Below, piece after piece: positions 1-9,428 of a DNA stretch of 64,000 nucleotides. The stretch's first letter is position 1. Each line of letters begins with the position of its first letter. Origin of the DNA: an uncultured Tateyamaria sp. (GTDB lineage Bacteria > Pseudomonadota > Alphaproteobacteria > Rhodobacterales > Rhodobacteraceae); the NCBI GenBank assembly GCA_905480645.1, contig CAJQRC010000003.1, positions 1 to 64,000 on the forward strand. The letters are read 5' to 3'. The translations under genes and the position numbers were made by a program. The notes below the pieces were generated by a model, which worked only from the letters and a program-made list of their open reading frames with translations, was not told where the DNA came from and made no database searches.

Positions 1-2
1 TA

Positions 3-1178
3 ATGGTGCGTTTAGTCGGTGGGGGTACTTACTCGCCTGGACGCTTGATGTTTGACGATCGAGCACAATTGTGGAGTGGTCAGAACTGGATGCCAGGATC
101 ACAGTCTGGTTTGGAAAAAGCGATTGGTGGTGGTGTTACGCGCCTTGACGCTTCGGGCCGAGCATTGTCGCCTCCTCTTACCGGCTATAATGATCAGGGC
201 CTTGACGGGATTGGTTGGGGTACAACGGTTTCGTCTGACAAGGTTTGGGTTGGTACCTTCAACAAAAAAATTGGTGTTTTTGATCTCGATGGTAAAGCAC
301 TGGGTCCTGCACAGGTGAATGGAGAGATTGGTGGCATTCAAGGGCTCGCTACCGCGCCAAATGGTGATGTATGGGCTTGTGATAATCAGTTAAACCAGAT
401 GATCCGTTTCCCGGGTGGAGATCACACAAAAGGCGAAATCATTAAACTTGATGGTTTAAATCGTCCTTTTGCTGTCGCTGTTGATAATGACAATTTTGTC
501 TGGGTGTCAAATAACGGTGGGATGACGGTAACGCGCTTTAACGGCAATACTCCAGAAAAGGTTTCGCAAATCAGCGTTGGGACTGCTCCGCGTGGCATTG
601 GCATCGATTCCAAGGGGAATGTGTGGGTTGGAGCCAATATGTCGCCGGGCTATCCTGTTCCAAAGATCCCTGCAGGTGCAAGCATCATTGATGAGTTCAG
701 AATTTCTTTAGCGAACATGAAGAAAAATGAGAAAAAGTATCCGAACGGTAGTGGTAACCTAACAATGCTTTCCTCGAAAGGTGATGTTCTCAAGGCTAAT
801 CTACTCAACGGACAAATTAGTGCGGGATGGGGAGTTTCTATAGATGGTCAAGATACTGTTTTTATTGGAAATTTCTTCGGTACAGGGTTCATGCAGGTAT
901 GTGGGCAAGACCAAAAAGTTTGCCCAGATGGAGTTGGGACAGGCCAGTTGATCCATGCCTACAAAAGCGGTGTACTCGAAAAGACTACTGATATCATGGT
1001 TGATGATGCTGGTAATGTTTGGAATGCAAACAACTGGAATGTTGTATCTGCTTTAGTCGAAGATAATCCTAACCGGGTTACTGCCACAATGGGTGGAGGT
1101 GATGGGATTGTTGTGATTTATGGAATTGCGAAGCCTGTAACAAACCCATTGATAGGTGCCGTCAGGTCACCCGGTTAA
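3..1178 (+). CDS. NHL/SMP-30-like beta-propeller protein, probably 5'-truncated
   Basis: Open to a TAA at 1176-1178. The protein (at least 391 aa) is made of repeated blades with motifs such as 'GDVWACDNQLNQMIRFPGGD', 'GNVWVGAN' and 'GNVWNANN', the pattern of NHL, SMP-30 and virginiamycin-lyase-type six-bladed propellers. It ends in a Gly/Pro-rich tail. There is no signal peptide at the first ATG, and only two bases precede it, so the real start and any export signal probably lie upstream of the window. Substrate or partner cannot be told. A hairpin follows the stop. Fold confident, function unknown. Confidence 0.7.
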   Translation: MVRLVGGGTYSPGRLMFDDRAQLWSGQNWMPGSQSGLEKAIGGGVTRLDASGRALSPPLTGYNDQGLDGIGWGTTVSSDKVWVGTFNKKIGVFDLDGKALGPAQVNGEIGGIQGLATAPNGDVWACDNQLNQMIRFPGGDHTKGEIIKLDGLNRPFAVAVDNDNFVWVSNNGGMTVTRFNGNTPEKVSQISVGTAPRGIGIDSKGNVWVGANMSPGYPVPKIPAGASIIDEFRISLANMKKNEKKYPNGSGNLTMLSSKGDVLKANLLNGQISAGWGVSIDGQDTVFIGNFFGTGFMQVCGQDQKVCPDGVGTGQLIHAYKSGVLEKTTDIMVDDAGNVWNANNWNVVSALVEDNPNRVTATMGGGDGIVVIYGIAKPVTNPLIGAVRSPG

Positions 1179-1191
1179 CTGTGACAAGATT

Positions 1192-1223
1192 GCCTTTCTG
1201 CAGGAATTTTACTGCGGAAAGGC
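1192..1223 (+). terminator. Hairpin after the propeller gene, possible terminator
   Basis: Twelve base pairs including one G-T wobble: GCCTTTCTGCAG pairs with CTGCGGAAAGGC around an 8-nt loop. It begins 13 nt after the stop codon. The sequence after it (TTAACGTCATAATCTT) is only weakly T-rich, so intrinsic termination is plausible but not textbook. Confidence 0.45.
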
Positions 1224-1480
1224 TTAACGTCATAATCTTAGAGATTTTCGATTAAAGCCGTCGCATTTACTCTGGACCCAATATGGTGAGCTAATCGTAT
1301 TACTGGGTGGTTAGATTACCATGAAACTTGGGTAATGTGTATTGTTTGGGCCTATTTTCATTGAATTTATAAACTAATGTAACTGCTTGCTATGACGCAA
1401 CGTTGGCCAGATTATGACCATTTAAAATGGTTTAAATTTGGTATGCTCGATGGCCCTACATCGGTAATTTTACATGCGTC

Positions 1481-1515
1481 TATATTTTGTGCCTCCAGTG
1501 GAGGCACAAAATATA
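1481..1515. repeat. Perfect 16-bp inverted repeat with 3-nt loop
   Basis: TATATTTTGTGCCTCC, loop AGT, then GGAGGCACAAAATATA. All 16 pairs match. It lies in the convergent gap between the propeller gene and paaX. T runs precede and A runs follow the G+C core on both strands, the reverse of an intrinsic terminator, so a cruciform or protein-binding site is as likely. The rest of the gap (1224-1480 and 1516-1611) is A+T-rich, and no gene was seen in it. Confidence 0.6.
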
Positions 1516-1611
1516 CCAGTAGTATCGATTAGCCTATCTGATTGCATTGTTGCTAGACGCCAATTAGATTTTTCATGGCAAAAGCGCATTGCTTGGTCAT
1601 ATGAATAGCAC

Positions 1612-2364
1612 TTAGGTGGCTTTTAATAATTTCTGCGCTGGGCGGGGTAAATTATCCAGTAACGTAGTGACCAATGCGCGACAGTCATGCCCATGCCAAC
1701 TGGCGGAATGTGCAGTGCGTGGTAGCGTTGGATGCTTAAGTGTTAGCCTTCGCCAAACATGTACAATTAATATGCGAACTACTGCTATTTGAAGAGGGCT
1801 AAACGTTTCTACATTAAAGCTAATATTTGACAGAACTTGAAACAGATTATCATAGCCCTGTCGTAGGTAGTCTGATTCAATTTGTTTGCTCAGCCAGATC
1901 GGTAAGTGCGTGGGTTCAAGGATTATAGCTTCCGGTGGGCATACTGTACTGATTTCACAAACGAATATTCTTGATGTGATTTGCGTGTAAGATGCTGGAT
2001 CAAGAGAATTATCGCTTGTTTTGGTTATAAAAAATTGCATTTTTTCTTCTGTTTTTTGGGGTCGACCATAAATACGTGGACGGGCAGCAGCGCTATCGTG
2101 CGCTCCTTTGGCAGTAAGTTTATATTGACTTATACGGCCTAATCTTTGTGAGGTTATCCAGCCATCATTGCGTAAACGATGTAATGCCACACGGGTTGCT
2201 TCAGGCTTAATGCCAATTTCTCTCATAATTGAAGTAAGCACCGGTCCGTCTACCGCATTTTCTCCTGATAACTCACCAAAAACTGTTACTAACAAAGACC
2301 AAGCGCGAATTGGTCCTAGCTGTGTTAACAGTCGGACTGATTTGTTGTAAGAACTAAAAAGCAT
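1612..2364 (-). CDS. paaX: PaaX-family transcriptional repressor of the phenylacetate operon
   Basis: 250 aa, close to the 300-aa PaaX family size. The N-terminal third is a winged helix with 'PEATRVALHRLRNDGWI' as the recognition region. The remainder matches the PaaX middle and C-terminal domains ('LTAKGAHDSAAARPRIYG'). Known PaaX proteins repress phenylacetate genes and are released by phenylacetyl-CoA. The start overlaps the end of paaZ by 11 nt, so paaX is the last gene of the operon it presumably controls, giving autoregulation. The 3' flank holds the long perfect palindrome rather than an ordinary terminator. Confidence 0.88.
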   Translation of the reverse strand: MLFSSYNKSVRLLTQLGPIRAWSLLVTVFGELSGENAVDGPVLTSIMREIGIKPEATRVALHRLRNDGWITSQRLGRISQYKLTAKGAHDSAAARPRIYGRPQKTEEKMQFFITKTSDNSLDPASYTQITSRIFVCEISTVCPPEAIILEPTHLPIWLSKQIESDYLRQGYDNLFQVLSNISFNVETFSPLQIAVVRILIVHVWRRLTLKHPTLPRTAHSASWHGHDCRALVTTLLDNLPRPAQKLLKAT

Positions 2365-4369
2365 TCATCGTCAGCAGTTCATATTCGGCAACTGGTTCAT
2401 CACTCTGATTAGTCAAAGCAACATGCCATTTTACCTCCCCATATTGGTCATTTCGAGGTGCTTTAGATTTAACTGTAAGTTGGACCTTAATACTGTCATT
2501 TGCCTCAACAGGTTTTAGGAAATGGAGTTTTTCGAGGCCAATATTTGCAAGAACTGGACCGGGTTCTGGGTGTACAAATAACCCTGCCGCAAAACTCAGC
2601 AATAGGTAGCCATGCGCAACACGGCCAGGAAAAAATGGATTTGCGCGTGCTTGTTCCTCGTTCATATGCGCATAGAATTTATCGCCAGTGAAATCAGCGA
2701 ACTTTTCGATATCCTCCAGTGTGATTTGTCGAGATACGGTATGTAGGGTATCTCCGGTCTTCAGATCATTAAAATGACGAGTGAAGGGATGAGAGCCTCC
2801 AGTTACTTCAGTAGCGCCCGGCACCCACTTCCTACCAATTGCTGAGAGAATGTCAGGACTGCCTTGTATTGCAGTTCGCTGCATGTATTTAGTCACTGCT
2901 CGGATGCCACCTAGTTCCTCGCCACCACCTGCTCGACCCGGGCCACCATGGGTCATATGAGGCATTGGTGCGCCATGTCCTGTCGCATCACTCATACTAT
3001 CACGATTGTTAAAATATAACCTTCCATGAAACGCAGCTGAACTGACTGTGATATCTTTTGCTACGTCTGTATCGTGTGTGATCACTGATGCCACAAGCGA
3101 TCCCTTGCCCCGGTTCAGTAATTCTGATGCATGTTCAATGTTACGATAAGGCATTATCGTGGACACAGGTCCAAAAGCTTCAACTTTATGTAGGTTTGAA
3201 GCGCCATCTGGGTTGGCGCAATAGAACAACATTGGGGGTAAGAACGCGCCTTTACTTTTCATCATAGTGAAGTCGTCAGGATTGCCAAAAACTCGCTCTG
3301 CCTCTGCTCCAATCAAAGCAGTTTTAGCCAGCACGTCACTTTTTTGTTCATTTGAGACCAGTGCGCCCATGTTTGTTTTGGGGTCACGGGGATCTCCAAT
3401 GCGAGTACGTGTTAGCCGATTACTGAGCGCTTTGATTGTTTCATCAACCCTGTTGGATGGCACCATAATGCGACGTATTGCAGTGCATTTTTGTCCGGCT
3501 TTTGCAGTTATTTCACGCTCAATTTCGTCAATAAATAGATCAAACTCTGGCATCTTTTTAGTTACGTCCGGGCCTAAAACAATTGCATTTAGGCTGTCTT
3601 GCTCTGCGGTAAACCGGATAGAGTTCGCAAGTAAATTAGGGTTGCTCCGCAGCATTAGACCTGTTTTTTCCGATCCAGTAAATGTAACTACATCCTGACA
3701 GTCTAAATGGTTGAGTAAATCGCCAATATTTCCAGAAATCAGTTGTAATGCCCCTTTTGGCAATAGGCCACTTTCGATGATCAGACGCACGCAGCATTCG
3801 GTTACATAAGAAGTGGATGTGGCTGGTTTTATTATTGCAGGCATTCCGGCCAAGAGAGTTGGAGCAAGCTTTTCTAACATGCCCCAAACTGGGAAATTAT
3901 AGGCGTTGATATGTAATGCTGCGCCTTGCAATGGCGTACAAACATGCTGCCCCATAAAATTAGATAAGCGTCCTAATTGTTCTGGTGGGCCATCAAGGTA
4001 AACGCAAGTGTCAGGCATCTCACGCCGTCCTTTAGATGCATAGACCAGCATCGTACCGATGCCTCCATCAATATCCATCAAATGATCGGATTGTGTGGCG
4101 CCAGTATCAAAACTTATTTCATATAGTATTTTGCGGTATTTCTTGAGATGCAAAGCAATTGCTTTCAACATTCGCGCTCTGTCGTGAAATGTCAAAGTGC
4201 GCAAACTGGGACCGCCAACATCTCGAGCATAGTCCTGCATGGACTGAACATTTAGTGCATCATTACCTACCTCGGCAATCACGTTGCCAGTGATAGCACT
4301 AGAAATGGGTTTTGCGCCTGCACCCGGGCCTAACCACTCGCCAGTAGCGAAGCTAGATATCTGACGCAT
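2354..4369 (-). CDS. paaZ: PaaZ, bifunctional oxepin-CoA ring-opening hydrolase / semialdehyde dehydrogenase
   Basis: 671 aa from ATG 4369; the track's start 20 codons upstream would run into paaE, while 'MRQISSFATGEW' matches the family N-terminus. The N-terminal aldehyde dehydrogenase domain shows 'VTFTGSEKTGL' and 'AKAGQKCTAIRR' with the nucleophilic Cys. The C-terminal MaoC-like hydratase domain (last ~150 aa) has 'DFTGDKFYAHMNE' and 'GRVAHGYLLLSFAAGLF'. In the family, the hydratase opens oxepin-CoA and the dehydrogenase oxidises the reactive aldehyde to 3-oxo-5,6-dehydrosuberyl-CoA, the thiolase substrate. It begins 11 nt after paaE and overlaps paaX. Both active-site regions look intact. 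Confidence 0.93.
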   Translation of the reverse strand: MRQISSFATGEWLGPGAGAKPISSAITGNVIAEVGNDALNVQSMQDYARDVGGPSLRTLTFHDRARMLKAIALHLKKYRKILYEISFDTGATQSDHLMDIDGGIGTMLVYASKGRREMPDTCVYLDGPPEQLGRLSNFMGQHVCTPLQGAALHINAYNFPVWGMLEKLAPTLLAGMPAIIKPATSTSYVTECCVRLIIESGLLPKGALQLISGNIGDLLNHLDCQDVVTFTGSEKTGLMLRSNPNLLANSIRFTAEQDSLNAIVLGPDVTKKMPEFDLFIDEIEREITAKAGQKCTAIRRIMVPSNRVDETIKALSNRLTRTRIGDPRDPKTNMGALVSNEQKSDVLAKTALIGAEAERVFGNPDDFTMMKSKGAFLPPMLFYCANPDGASNLHKVEAFGPVSTIMPYRNIEHASELLNRGKGSLVASVITHDTDVAKDITVSSAAFHGRLYFNNRDSMSDATGHGAPMPHMTHGGPGRAGGGEELGGIRAVTKYMQRTAIQGSPDILSAIGRKWVPGATEVTGGSHPFTRHFNDLKTGDTLHTVSRQITLEDIEKFADFTGDKFYAHMNEEQARANPFFPGRVAHGYLLLSFAAGLFVHPEPGPVLANIGLEKLHFLKPVEANDSIKVQLTVKSKAPRNDQYGEVKWHVALTNQSDEPVAEYELLTMNAF

Positions 4370-4380
4370 AGCCACTACTC

Positions 4381-5445
4381 CTAGTGTTGATCGTAATCCA
4401 CAATAAGCGTATCGCTCAGTGGATAGCATTGGCAGGTTAACACATACCCAGCTTCAACTTCATAGTCTTCAAGCGAATGGTTAGTTAGCATTTGGAACTC
4501 ACCCTCGATTATTTTAGCCTTACAAGTGCTGCATACGCCTGCACGGCAAGCATGGGGCACATCGAGATTATGATATAGTGCCGTTTCGAGTACGGATTGG
4601 TCTTTAGCTATTTCAATACTGTGTGTTGCGCCATCAAGTGTAATTTTTGCTCTGGTGCTCAGAGAATCTTTTAATTTTTTGCTACTTGATTTTTGAGGTA
4701 TCAACCCACCTTGGCTTATTCCAAATAACTCAAATTTGATTTGATTTTTACGTAATCCGTGCTGTCTAAGCGCTTTAGTGGCGGCTATCATCATAGGCTC
4801 AGGTCCGCAGATATAGGCAATGTTGATATTTTCTATGTTGATCCATGATTTAAACAAAGCCTCACATTTATTTTGGTCAATGCGACCTGAAAAAAGATCG
4901 ATATCTTGCCCAGATTCTAAGATGTGTATTACTGCAAGGCGATCCATGAAATGGCTTTTCAGATCTTCTAATTCTTCTCGGAACATTATTGTGTGAACGG
5001 CTTGGTTCGCGTAAATCAATGTAAAATCACTTTTTGGTTCTTCGGAAAGTACTGATCGAAGTAGGGATAAAATCGGAGTAATGCCGGACCCGCCTGCGAA
5101 ACTAAGATAAGAATTTACATTTTTTGATGCCTTGCCGGCATAGAAGTCGCCCATTGGAGGCATAGCCTCGAGTTGATCCCCAACTTTTAGATTAGTATTC
5201 GCATATGTGGAGAACGCTCCCCCATCAACTTGTTTGATTCCGACTTGTAAAACGCCATCATCAACTCCGGAACAGATTGAGTAGTTGCGACGCAACTCTA
5301 TTTCTCCAAAATTTTTGCGGAATGTCAGGTATTGGCCTTGGGTGAATTTGAATATTTCAGGGTCATTAGGTTTGAGTGTCAGCACAACAGCTTTGCGAAT
5401 AGTGCGATGAATTCGGGTGACAGTAAGGGGATAAAACTGTGGCAT
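4381..5445 (-). CDS. paaE: PaaE, reductase of the phenylacetyl-CoA 1,2-epoxidase
   Basis: 354 aa. It has an N-terminal FAD domain ('ELRRNYSICSGV'), a central NAD(P)H domain ('FAGGSGITPILSLLRS', 'AYICGPEPMM') and a C-terminal plant-type 2Fe-2S ferredoxin with 'CRAGVCSTCKAKI' and a later 'LTCQC'. It passes electrons from NADPH to the PaaAC oxygenase. Start ATG 5445 is chosen because its A is the last base of the paaD stop (TAATG coupling) and 'MPQFYPLTVTRI' is the family N-terminus; the track's start three codons earlier is the alternative. Cytosolic. Confidence 0.93.
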   Translation of the reverse strand: MPQFYPLTVTRIHRTIRKAVVLTLKPNDPEIFKFTQGQYLTFRKNFGEIELRRNYSICSGVDDGVLQVGIKQVDGGAFSTYANTNLKVGDQLEAMPPMGDFYAGKASKNVNSYLSFAGGSGITPILSLLRSVLSEEPKSDFTLIYANQAVHTIMFREELEDLKSHFMDRLAVIHILESGQDIDLFSGRIDQNKCEALFKSWINIENINIAYICGPEPMMIAATKALRQHGLRKNQIKFELFGISQGGLIPQKSSSKKLKDSLSTRAKITLDGATHSIEIAKDQSVLETALYHNLDVPHACRAGVCSTCKAKIIEGEFQMLTNHSLEDYEVEAGYVLTCQCYPLSDTLIVDYDQH

Positions 5446-5912
5446 TATATGCACTTAAAATAGTCAAACGGTTCTAGGCAATCTTTACAACGCCACTGCG
5501 CCTTACACGGAGTTGATCCAAACTCACTTATCTCTTCCAAAGAATTTGATTTACAACGTGGGCATTGTTTGGGGCTGCCTGTGGAGCGAGGGGGAGCAAT
5601 GCCATAGGCTTCCAATTTTTTACATCCCGCGTCTGACATCCAATCTGTAGTCCATGGAGGAGCAATTTGACGTTTCAGGGTTAGCTTTTGGATTCCTCGT
5701 GCGCTCAAGGCTGCTTCAATTTGAAAGTTAATGAGAGAGGTTGCTGGGCAGCCAGAATAGGTTGGTGTTACTGTAACTTCGAGTGTATCAGCCCGCCATT
5801 GAATGTCGCGTATGACGCCTAGATCCAGCAGAGAAATTGCTGGAATTTCTGGATCTGGTACGTCAGCCAGCCATTTCCAAACTACACTGGTTGACGGGCG
5901 CCCTTCTACCAT
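5445..5912 (-). CDS. paaD: PaaD, MIP18/DUF59 assembly factor of the epoxidase complex
   Basis: 155 aa. The first ~90 residues are a DUF59/MIP18 domain ('VPDPEIPAISLLDLGVI', 'VTPTYSGCPAT'). The C-terminus is a four-cysteine zinc-ribbon-like segment ('CPRCKSNS', 'PCKAQWRCKDCLEPF'). PaaD is needed for phenylacetyl-CoA epoxidase activity and is thought to help Fe-S or metal maturation. It overlaps paaC by 7 nt at its start and paaE by 1 nt at its stop, the tight packing expected for subunits made together. Confidence 0.92.
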   Translation of the reverse strand: MVEGRPSTSVVWKWLADVPDPEIPAISLLDLGVIRDIQWRADTLEVTVTPTYSGCPATSLINFQIEAALSARGIQKLTLKRQIAPPWTTDWMSDAGCKKLEAYGIAPPRSTGSPKQCPRCKSNSLEEISEFGSTPCKAQWRCKDCLEPFDYFKCI

Positions 5913-6628
5913 TTGGCCTCTGGGTAACTACGTGGTAGGGATTGCATTGTTGCAAGGATATGACTGAGATGTTCAGAATGCTGGGTGCCAGTTTTACCTC
6001 CTTTATGATAAAATTCACTTTCTGGCTTTGTTAATGTTGCCTTATTTAATGTTGCCGACAGGTGTGCGTCAAACCTTGGCCGTAATGCTGCCATATCGAT
6101 AAGGTCGTCTTTGTCTGTCATGAACATCTCGCCCACGTAAGGGTACAGCCTGTTTAAAGCGCTTTGCATGCGTAACTGGCTTTTCTCAGTTCCGTCGCCC
6201 AAAGCAATTACTATATTTGTAGAACGTGCGCGGTGGTAAGTGACCTCTTTAGATGATTTCTGCGCAATACCTCGGACATCTTTATCGGTGTGGTGGCTGA
6301 GTATTCTAAGCGTTTCCAGATGCCATGTATCAAACAAAAATTGACGCATCATGGTTACACCAAAATCTCGGTTTGGCTGTTCGACAAGCAGTAAATTTTT
6401 AAAATCCCAAGGATTGCGGTGGTAGGCCAACATATCAGAGTCACGACCAAGCCCCTCACGATTGCCGGCTAAATCTAGCCAGAGCCTTGTTTGTCCAATT
6501 AGATCAAGAGCGATATTAGCTAGTGCGATATCCTCCTCAGGTGCTGGGCCGTGACCACACCATTCTGACAAGCGTTGCCCTAAAACCAACGTGTTGTCGC
6601 CCATTCTGAGAATACTAGTGAAACTCAC
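5906..6628 (-). CDS. paaC: PaaC, structural subunit of phenylacetyl-CoA 1,2-epoxidase
   Basis: 240 aa, helical ferritin-like fold related to PaaA but without its full diiron site. Recognisable stretches are 'GDNTLVLGQRLSEWCGHGP', 'IALANIALDLIGQTRLW' and 'LSHILATMQSLPRSYP'. It forms the PaaAC heterodimer that carries the oxygenase. The start codon overlaps the paaB stop as ATGA, so the two are probably translationally coupled. Length and motif order are ordinary for the family. Confidence 0.93.
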   Translation of the reverse strand: MSFTSILRMGDNTLVLGQRLSEWCGHGPAPEEDIALANIALDLIGQTRLWLDLAGNREGLGRDSDMLAYHRNPWDFKNLLLVEQPNRDFGVTMMRQFLFDTWHLETLRILSHHTDKDVRGIAQKSSKEVTYHRARSTNIVIALGDGTEKSQLRMQSALNRLYPYVGEMFMTDKDDLIDMAALRPRFDAHLSATLNKATLTKPESEFYHKGGKTGTQHSEHLSHILATMQSLPRSYPEAKW

Positions 6629-6909
6629 ATCGCCTCGACATCATCTGGAATTTGGAAAAAAGATGGGTGGCGGTAAATCTTATCTTCTGACGGCTCAAAA
6701 AGCGCGTCTTTATCACTCGGACAAGAAGCTACGATTTGCATTGAAGGTATTACCCAAATGCTGACGCCTTCATTGCGCCGTGTGTAGACGTCGCGTGCGT
6801 TTTGAATCGCATGTTGCGAGTCTGTTGCATGAACGGAACCAACGTGGCGATGTGATAGGCCATGTTTACCCCGAATAAAAACTTCGTAGAGAGGCCATTC
6901 ATTGTTCAC
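6625..6909 (-). CDS. paaB: PaaB, small subunit of phenylacetyl-CoA epoxidase (GTG start)
   Basis: The track's 154-aa ORF reads backwards into paaA and is too long for this family (about 95 aa). A GTG at 6909 gives 94 aa beginning 'NNEWPLYEVFIRGKHGLSHR' after the initiator, matches the family N-terminus, has GGAG 7 nt upstream, and lies 4 nt after the paaA stop. An ATG at 6954 would overlap paaA by 41 nt. PaaB bridges PaaAC dimers in the complex. Other family motifs: 'NARDVYTRRNEGVSIWV' and 'KIYRHPSFFQIPD'. Confidence 0.9.
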   Translation of the reverse strand: MNNEWPLYEVFIRGKHGLSHRHVGSVHATDSQHAIQNARDVYTRRNEGVSIWVIPSMQIVASCPSDKDALFEPSEDKIYRHPSFFQIPDDVEAM

Positions 6910-6913
6910 TTGT

Positions 6914-7891
6914 TCACTCCGCTGCAAGTATTGCCATATTCTTTTTTTCCGCATGAGCAATGCGGGCCTCCCGAACCCAAGCACCATCTTCCCATGCGGC
7001 TTGTCTTGCTTCAATTCGATCAACTGATGCGGGACCATTACCTTCCAGAACATCAAAAAATTCAGACCAGTCTGGTTGGCTAAAATCATAGCTCTGCTTT
7101 CTTTCGTTCCAGTTTAAATTTATATCTGGTATCGAAAGGCCAAGATATTCGGCTTGTGGCACTGTCTGATTCACGAACTTTTGACGCAATTCATCATTTG
7201 AATTAATCTTTATTTTCCAGCGCATTGATTGCTCTGAATGCACACTTTCTGCGTCAGGCGGGCCAAACATCATGAGAGAAGGATACCAAAGACGATTGAG
7301 TGCGTCTTGCGCCATGTGCTTTTGCTCAGCGGTGCCATTTACCATTTTTATCATAATATCAAAACCCTGGCGCTGATGAAAAGATTCCTCTTTGCAGATG
7401 CGGACCATGGCACGGGCATAAGGCCCATAACTAGTTCGTTGAAGAGGAACTTGATTAAGGATTGCTGCTCCATCGATTAACCAACCGATCACCCCCATAT
7501 CGGCCCAAGTAAGAGCTGGATATGAAAAGATTGAGGAATATTTCATCTGCCCGTTTAGGAGCATTTCTGTTAGCTCATCACGGCTAACTCCAAGTGTTTC
7601 AGCGGCACAATATAAATATAGACCATGTCCAGCTTCATCCTGTACTTTAGCTAATAAGATGGCCTTACGTTCCAAAGATGGTGCACGCGTAATCCAATTG
7701 CCTTCAGGCAGTTGACCAACTATTTCACTGTGCGCGTGTTGACCTATCTGGCGGATGAGTGTTTTGCGATATCCCTTAGGCATCCAGTCTTTTGGCTCAA
7801 TGCGGTCGCCGTCGTCTATGCGTGCCTGAAATGCCATGAGTTTTTTAGGGTCTTCGTAAGTTTCTTCAGATTTTATCATTTGTGCATACAT
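6914..7891 (-). CDS. paaA: PaaA, catalytic diiron subunit of phenylacetyl-CoA 1,2-epoxidase
   Basis: 325 aa, the family size. Iron-ligand regions are visible in the '[20 protein letters not shown]' helix (E..H pair) and the '[15 protein letters not shown]' helix. The enzyme inserts one oxygen atom of O2 into the aromatic ring of phenylacetyl-CoA. It lies 31 nt downstream of the thiolase gene and 4 nt before the paaB GTG. The N-terminus '[18 protein letters not shown]' is typical, so the track start is kept. Confidence 0.95.
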   Translation of the reverse strand: MYAQMIKSEETYEDPKKLMAFQARIDDGDRIEPKDWMPKGYRKTLIRQIGQHAHSEIVGQLPEGNWITRAPSLERKAILLAKVQDEAGHGLYLYCAAETLGVSRDELTEMLLNGQMKYSSIFSYPALTWADMGVIGWLIDGAAILNQVPLQRTSYGPYARAMVRICKEESFHQRQGFDIMIKMVNGTAEQKHMAQDALNRLWYPSLMMFGPPDAESVHSEQSMRWKIKINSNDELRQKFVNQTVPQAEYLGLSIPDINLNWNERKQSYDFSQPDWSEFFDVLEGNGPASVDRIEARQAAWEDGAWVREARIAHAEKKNMAILAAE

Positions 7892-7922
7892 TTTATAGAT
7901 CCTTTTGTAGGAAGGCGTCTGC

Positions 7923-9128
7923 TTAACTGGCGCGTTCTAAAACAAGTGCAACTCCTTGACCAACTCCTACACACATTGTGCAAAGTGCATATCGTTTATC
8001 AATTTGCTGGAGTTGATAGGCAGCAGAGATAACCAACCTTGCGCCGGACATACCCAAAGGATGGCCGAGGGCAATAGCACCGCCTCTTGCATTCACGCGT
8101 GAATCGTCATCAGCTATTCCCATGCTGCGTAATGTGGCCAGTCCTTGAGATGCAAAGGCTTCGTTCAGTTCTATTATATCCATTTGATTCAAAGTCAGTC
8201 CCGCTCGATGAAGTACTTTTTGGCATGCCGGTACAGGACCAATTCCCATAATACGAGGCTCAACACCTGCAGCACTCATTCCAACAATTCTTGCCATTGG
8301 GGTAAGTCCATTTGCCTCTGCCGCTTTGGTCGACGCTATCAGCAAGGCAGCGGAGCCATCATTTAAGCCGGAAGCATTTCCCGCAGTTACTGTTTTGTCT
8401 AATCCGTTTATACTTTTTAGCTGACCGAGAGTATCCAAATTAGTATCTGGGCGCGGATGTTCATCTTCTGTGATAGTTACATGGCCGACTTTGCTTTGAG
8501 GGATAATGACAGGAGTAATTTCATTTTTAAACTCCCCATTTTCGTGTGCATTTTTCCATCTTTCTTGTGATCTTGCTGCGAACGCATCCTGATCAGCACG
8601 GCTAATGTTCCAGTCCTTGGCAACATTTTCTGCCGTTTCAGGCATGGAATCGATGCCATATTGTTTTTTTATTTTTGGGTTCACAAATCGCCAACCGATG
8701 GTTGTATCGTAGATCTGATTGGTACGACTAAATGGCGCTTCAGCTTTTGGTAAAACAAAAGGAGCGCGACTCATATTCTCGATACCACCAGCGATGGCTA
8801 TGTCTATCTCACCTGATTTTATACCACGCGCTATGATACCAACAGCATCCATACCAGAAGCGCACAAGCGATTAATTGTAGCGCCTGGTACACCGGTTGG
8901 AAGACCAGCTAAAAGGGCTGCCATCCGAGCTACGTTGCGGTTATCTTCACCTGCTTGATTTGCACAACCGAGTATGATGTCGTCTAGGTTTGACCAATCT
9001 ACATTTGGGTTACGGGATATCAGCGAAGCGATAGGTATGGCTGCTAGATCATCTGTTCGTATGGTAGACAAGCTTCCACCATACCTACCAATAGGTGTGC
9101 GTTGCGCGTCACAGATAAATGCGTCCAT
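7923..9128 (-). CDS. paaJ: Beta-ketoadipyl-CoA / 3-oxo-5,6-dehydrosuberyl-CoA thiolase
   Basis: 401 aa thiolase. Catalytic features: '[13 protein letters not shown]' with the acyl-accepting Cys, '[11 protein letters not shown]' with the His, and '[13 protein letters not shown]' with the second Cys. The opening '[18 protein letters not shown]' is characteristic of PcaF/PaaJ. In phenylacetate degradation it makes the acetyl-CoA- and succinyl-CoA-yielding cleavages; the same enzyme can serve the beta-ketoadipate path, so pcaF is an equally valid name. It is the first gene of the operon, with GGAGG 8 nt before the ATG and the putative operator upstream. Confidence 0.9.
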   Translation of the reverse strand: MDAFICDAQRTPIGRYGGSLSTIRTDDLAAIPIASLISRNPNVDWSNLDDIILGCANQAGEDNRNVARMAALLAGLPTGVPGATINRLCASGMDAVGIIARGIKSGEIDIAIAGGIENMSRAPFVLPKAEAPFSRTNQIYDTTIGWRFVNPKIKKQYGIDSMPETAENVAKDWNISRADQDAFAARSQERWKNAHENGEFKNEITPVIIPQSKVGHVTITEDEHPRPDTNLDTLGQLKSINGLDKTVTAGNASGLNDGSAALLIASTKAAEANGLTPMARIVGMSAAGVEPRIMGIGPVPACQKVLHRAGLTLNQMDIIELNEAFASQGLATLRSMGIADDDSRVNARGGAIALGHPLGMSGARLVISAAYQLQQIDKRYALCTMCVGVGQGVALVLERAS

Positions 9129-9180
9129 AGCAAAACCCTCCAGTATAAAATAAATGCTTTTTATGTAATACGCAATTAAA

Positions 9181-9220
9181 ATGTTACATATATGGGAGAT
9201 TTTCTATTTTTTTGTAACAT
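9181..9220. promoter_or_regulatory. Putative operator: inverted repeat upstream of the paa operon
   Basis: ATGTTAC (9181-9187) and its exact reverse complement GTAACAT (9214-9220) have centres 33 bp apart, about three helical turns. They lie 53-92 bp before the thiolase start. On the minus strand a candidate promoter, TTGCGT-17 bp-TATTTT, lies just downstream. PaaX is the obvious candidate binder, but the half-site does not obviously match the enterobacterial PaaX site, so this is inference. The rest of 9129-9428 shows only A+T-rich sequence. Confidence 0.4.
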
Positions 9221-9428
9221 TTGGTGGTAAGCGACAGTTGGCGTAAAACATTATTTTGCACGTTGATGGAAATATAAGTGCTATAATTATGACAAACAAA
9301 ACACAGATCGTTTTACTTTTAAAGCACGAGTCTCGGCTGGGCTTTCAGTAATTATTACACAATGTGCGGTGTCTTTGTTTTACTGAAATGCTGGGTACAA
9401 CCCAAAAAAATGTAAGCTTGGTTGTTCA

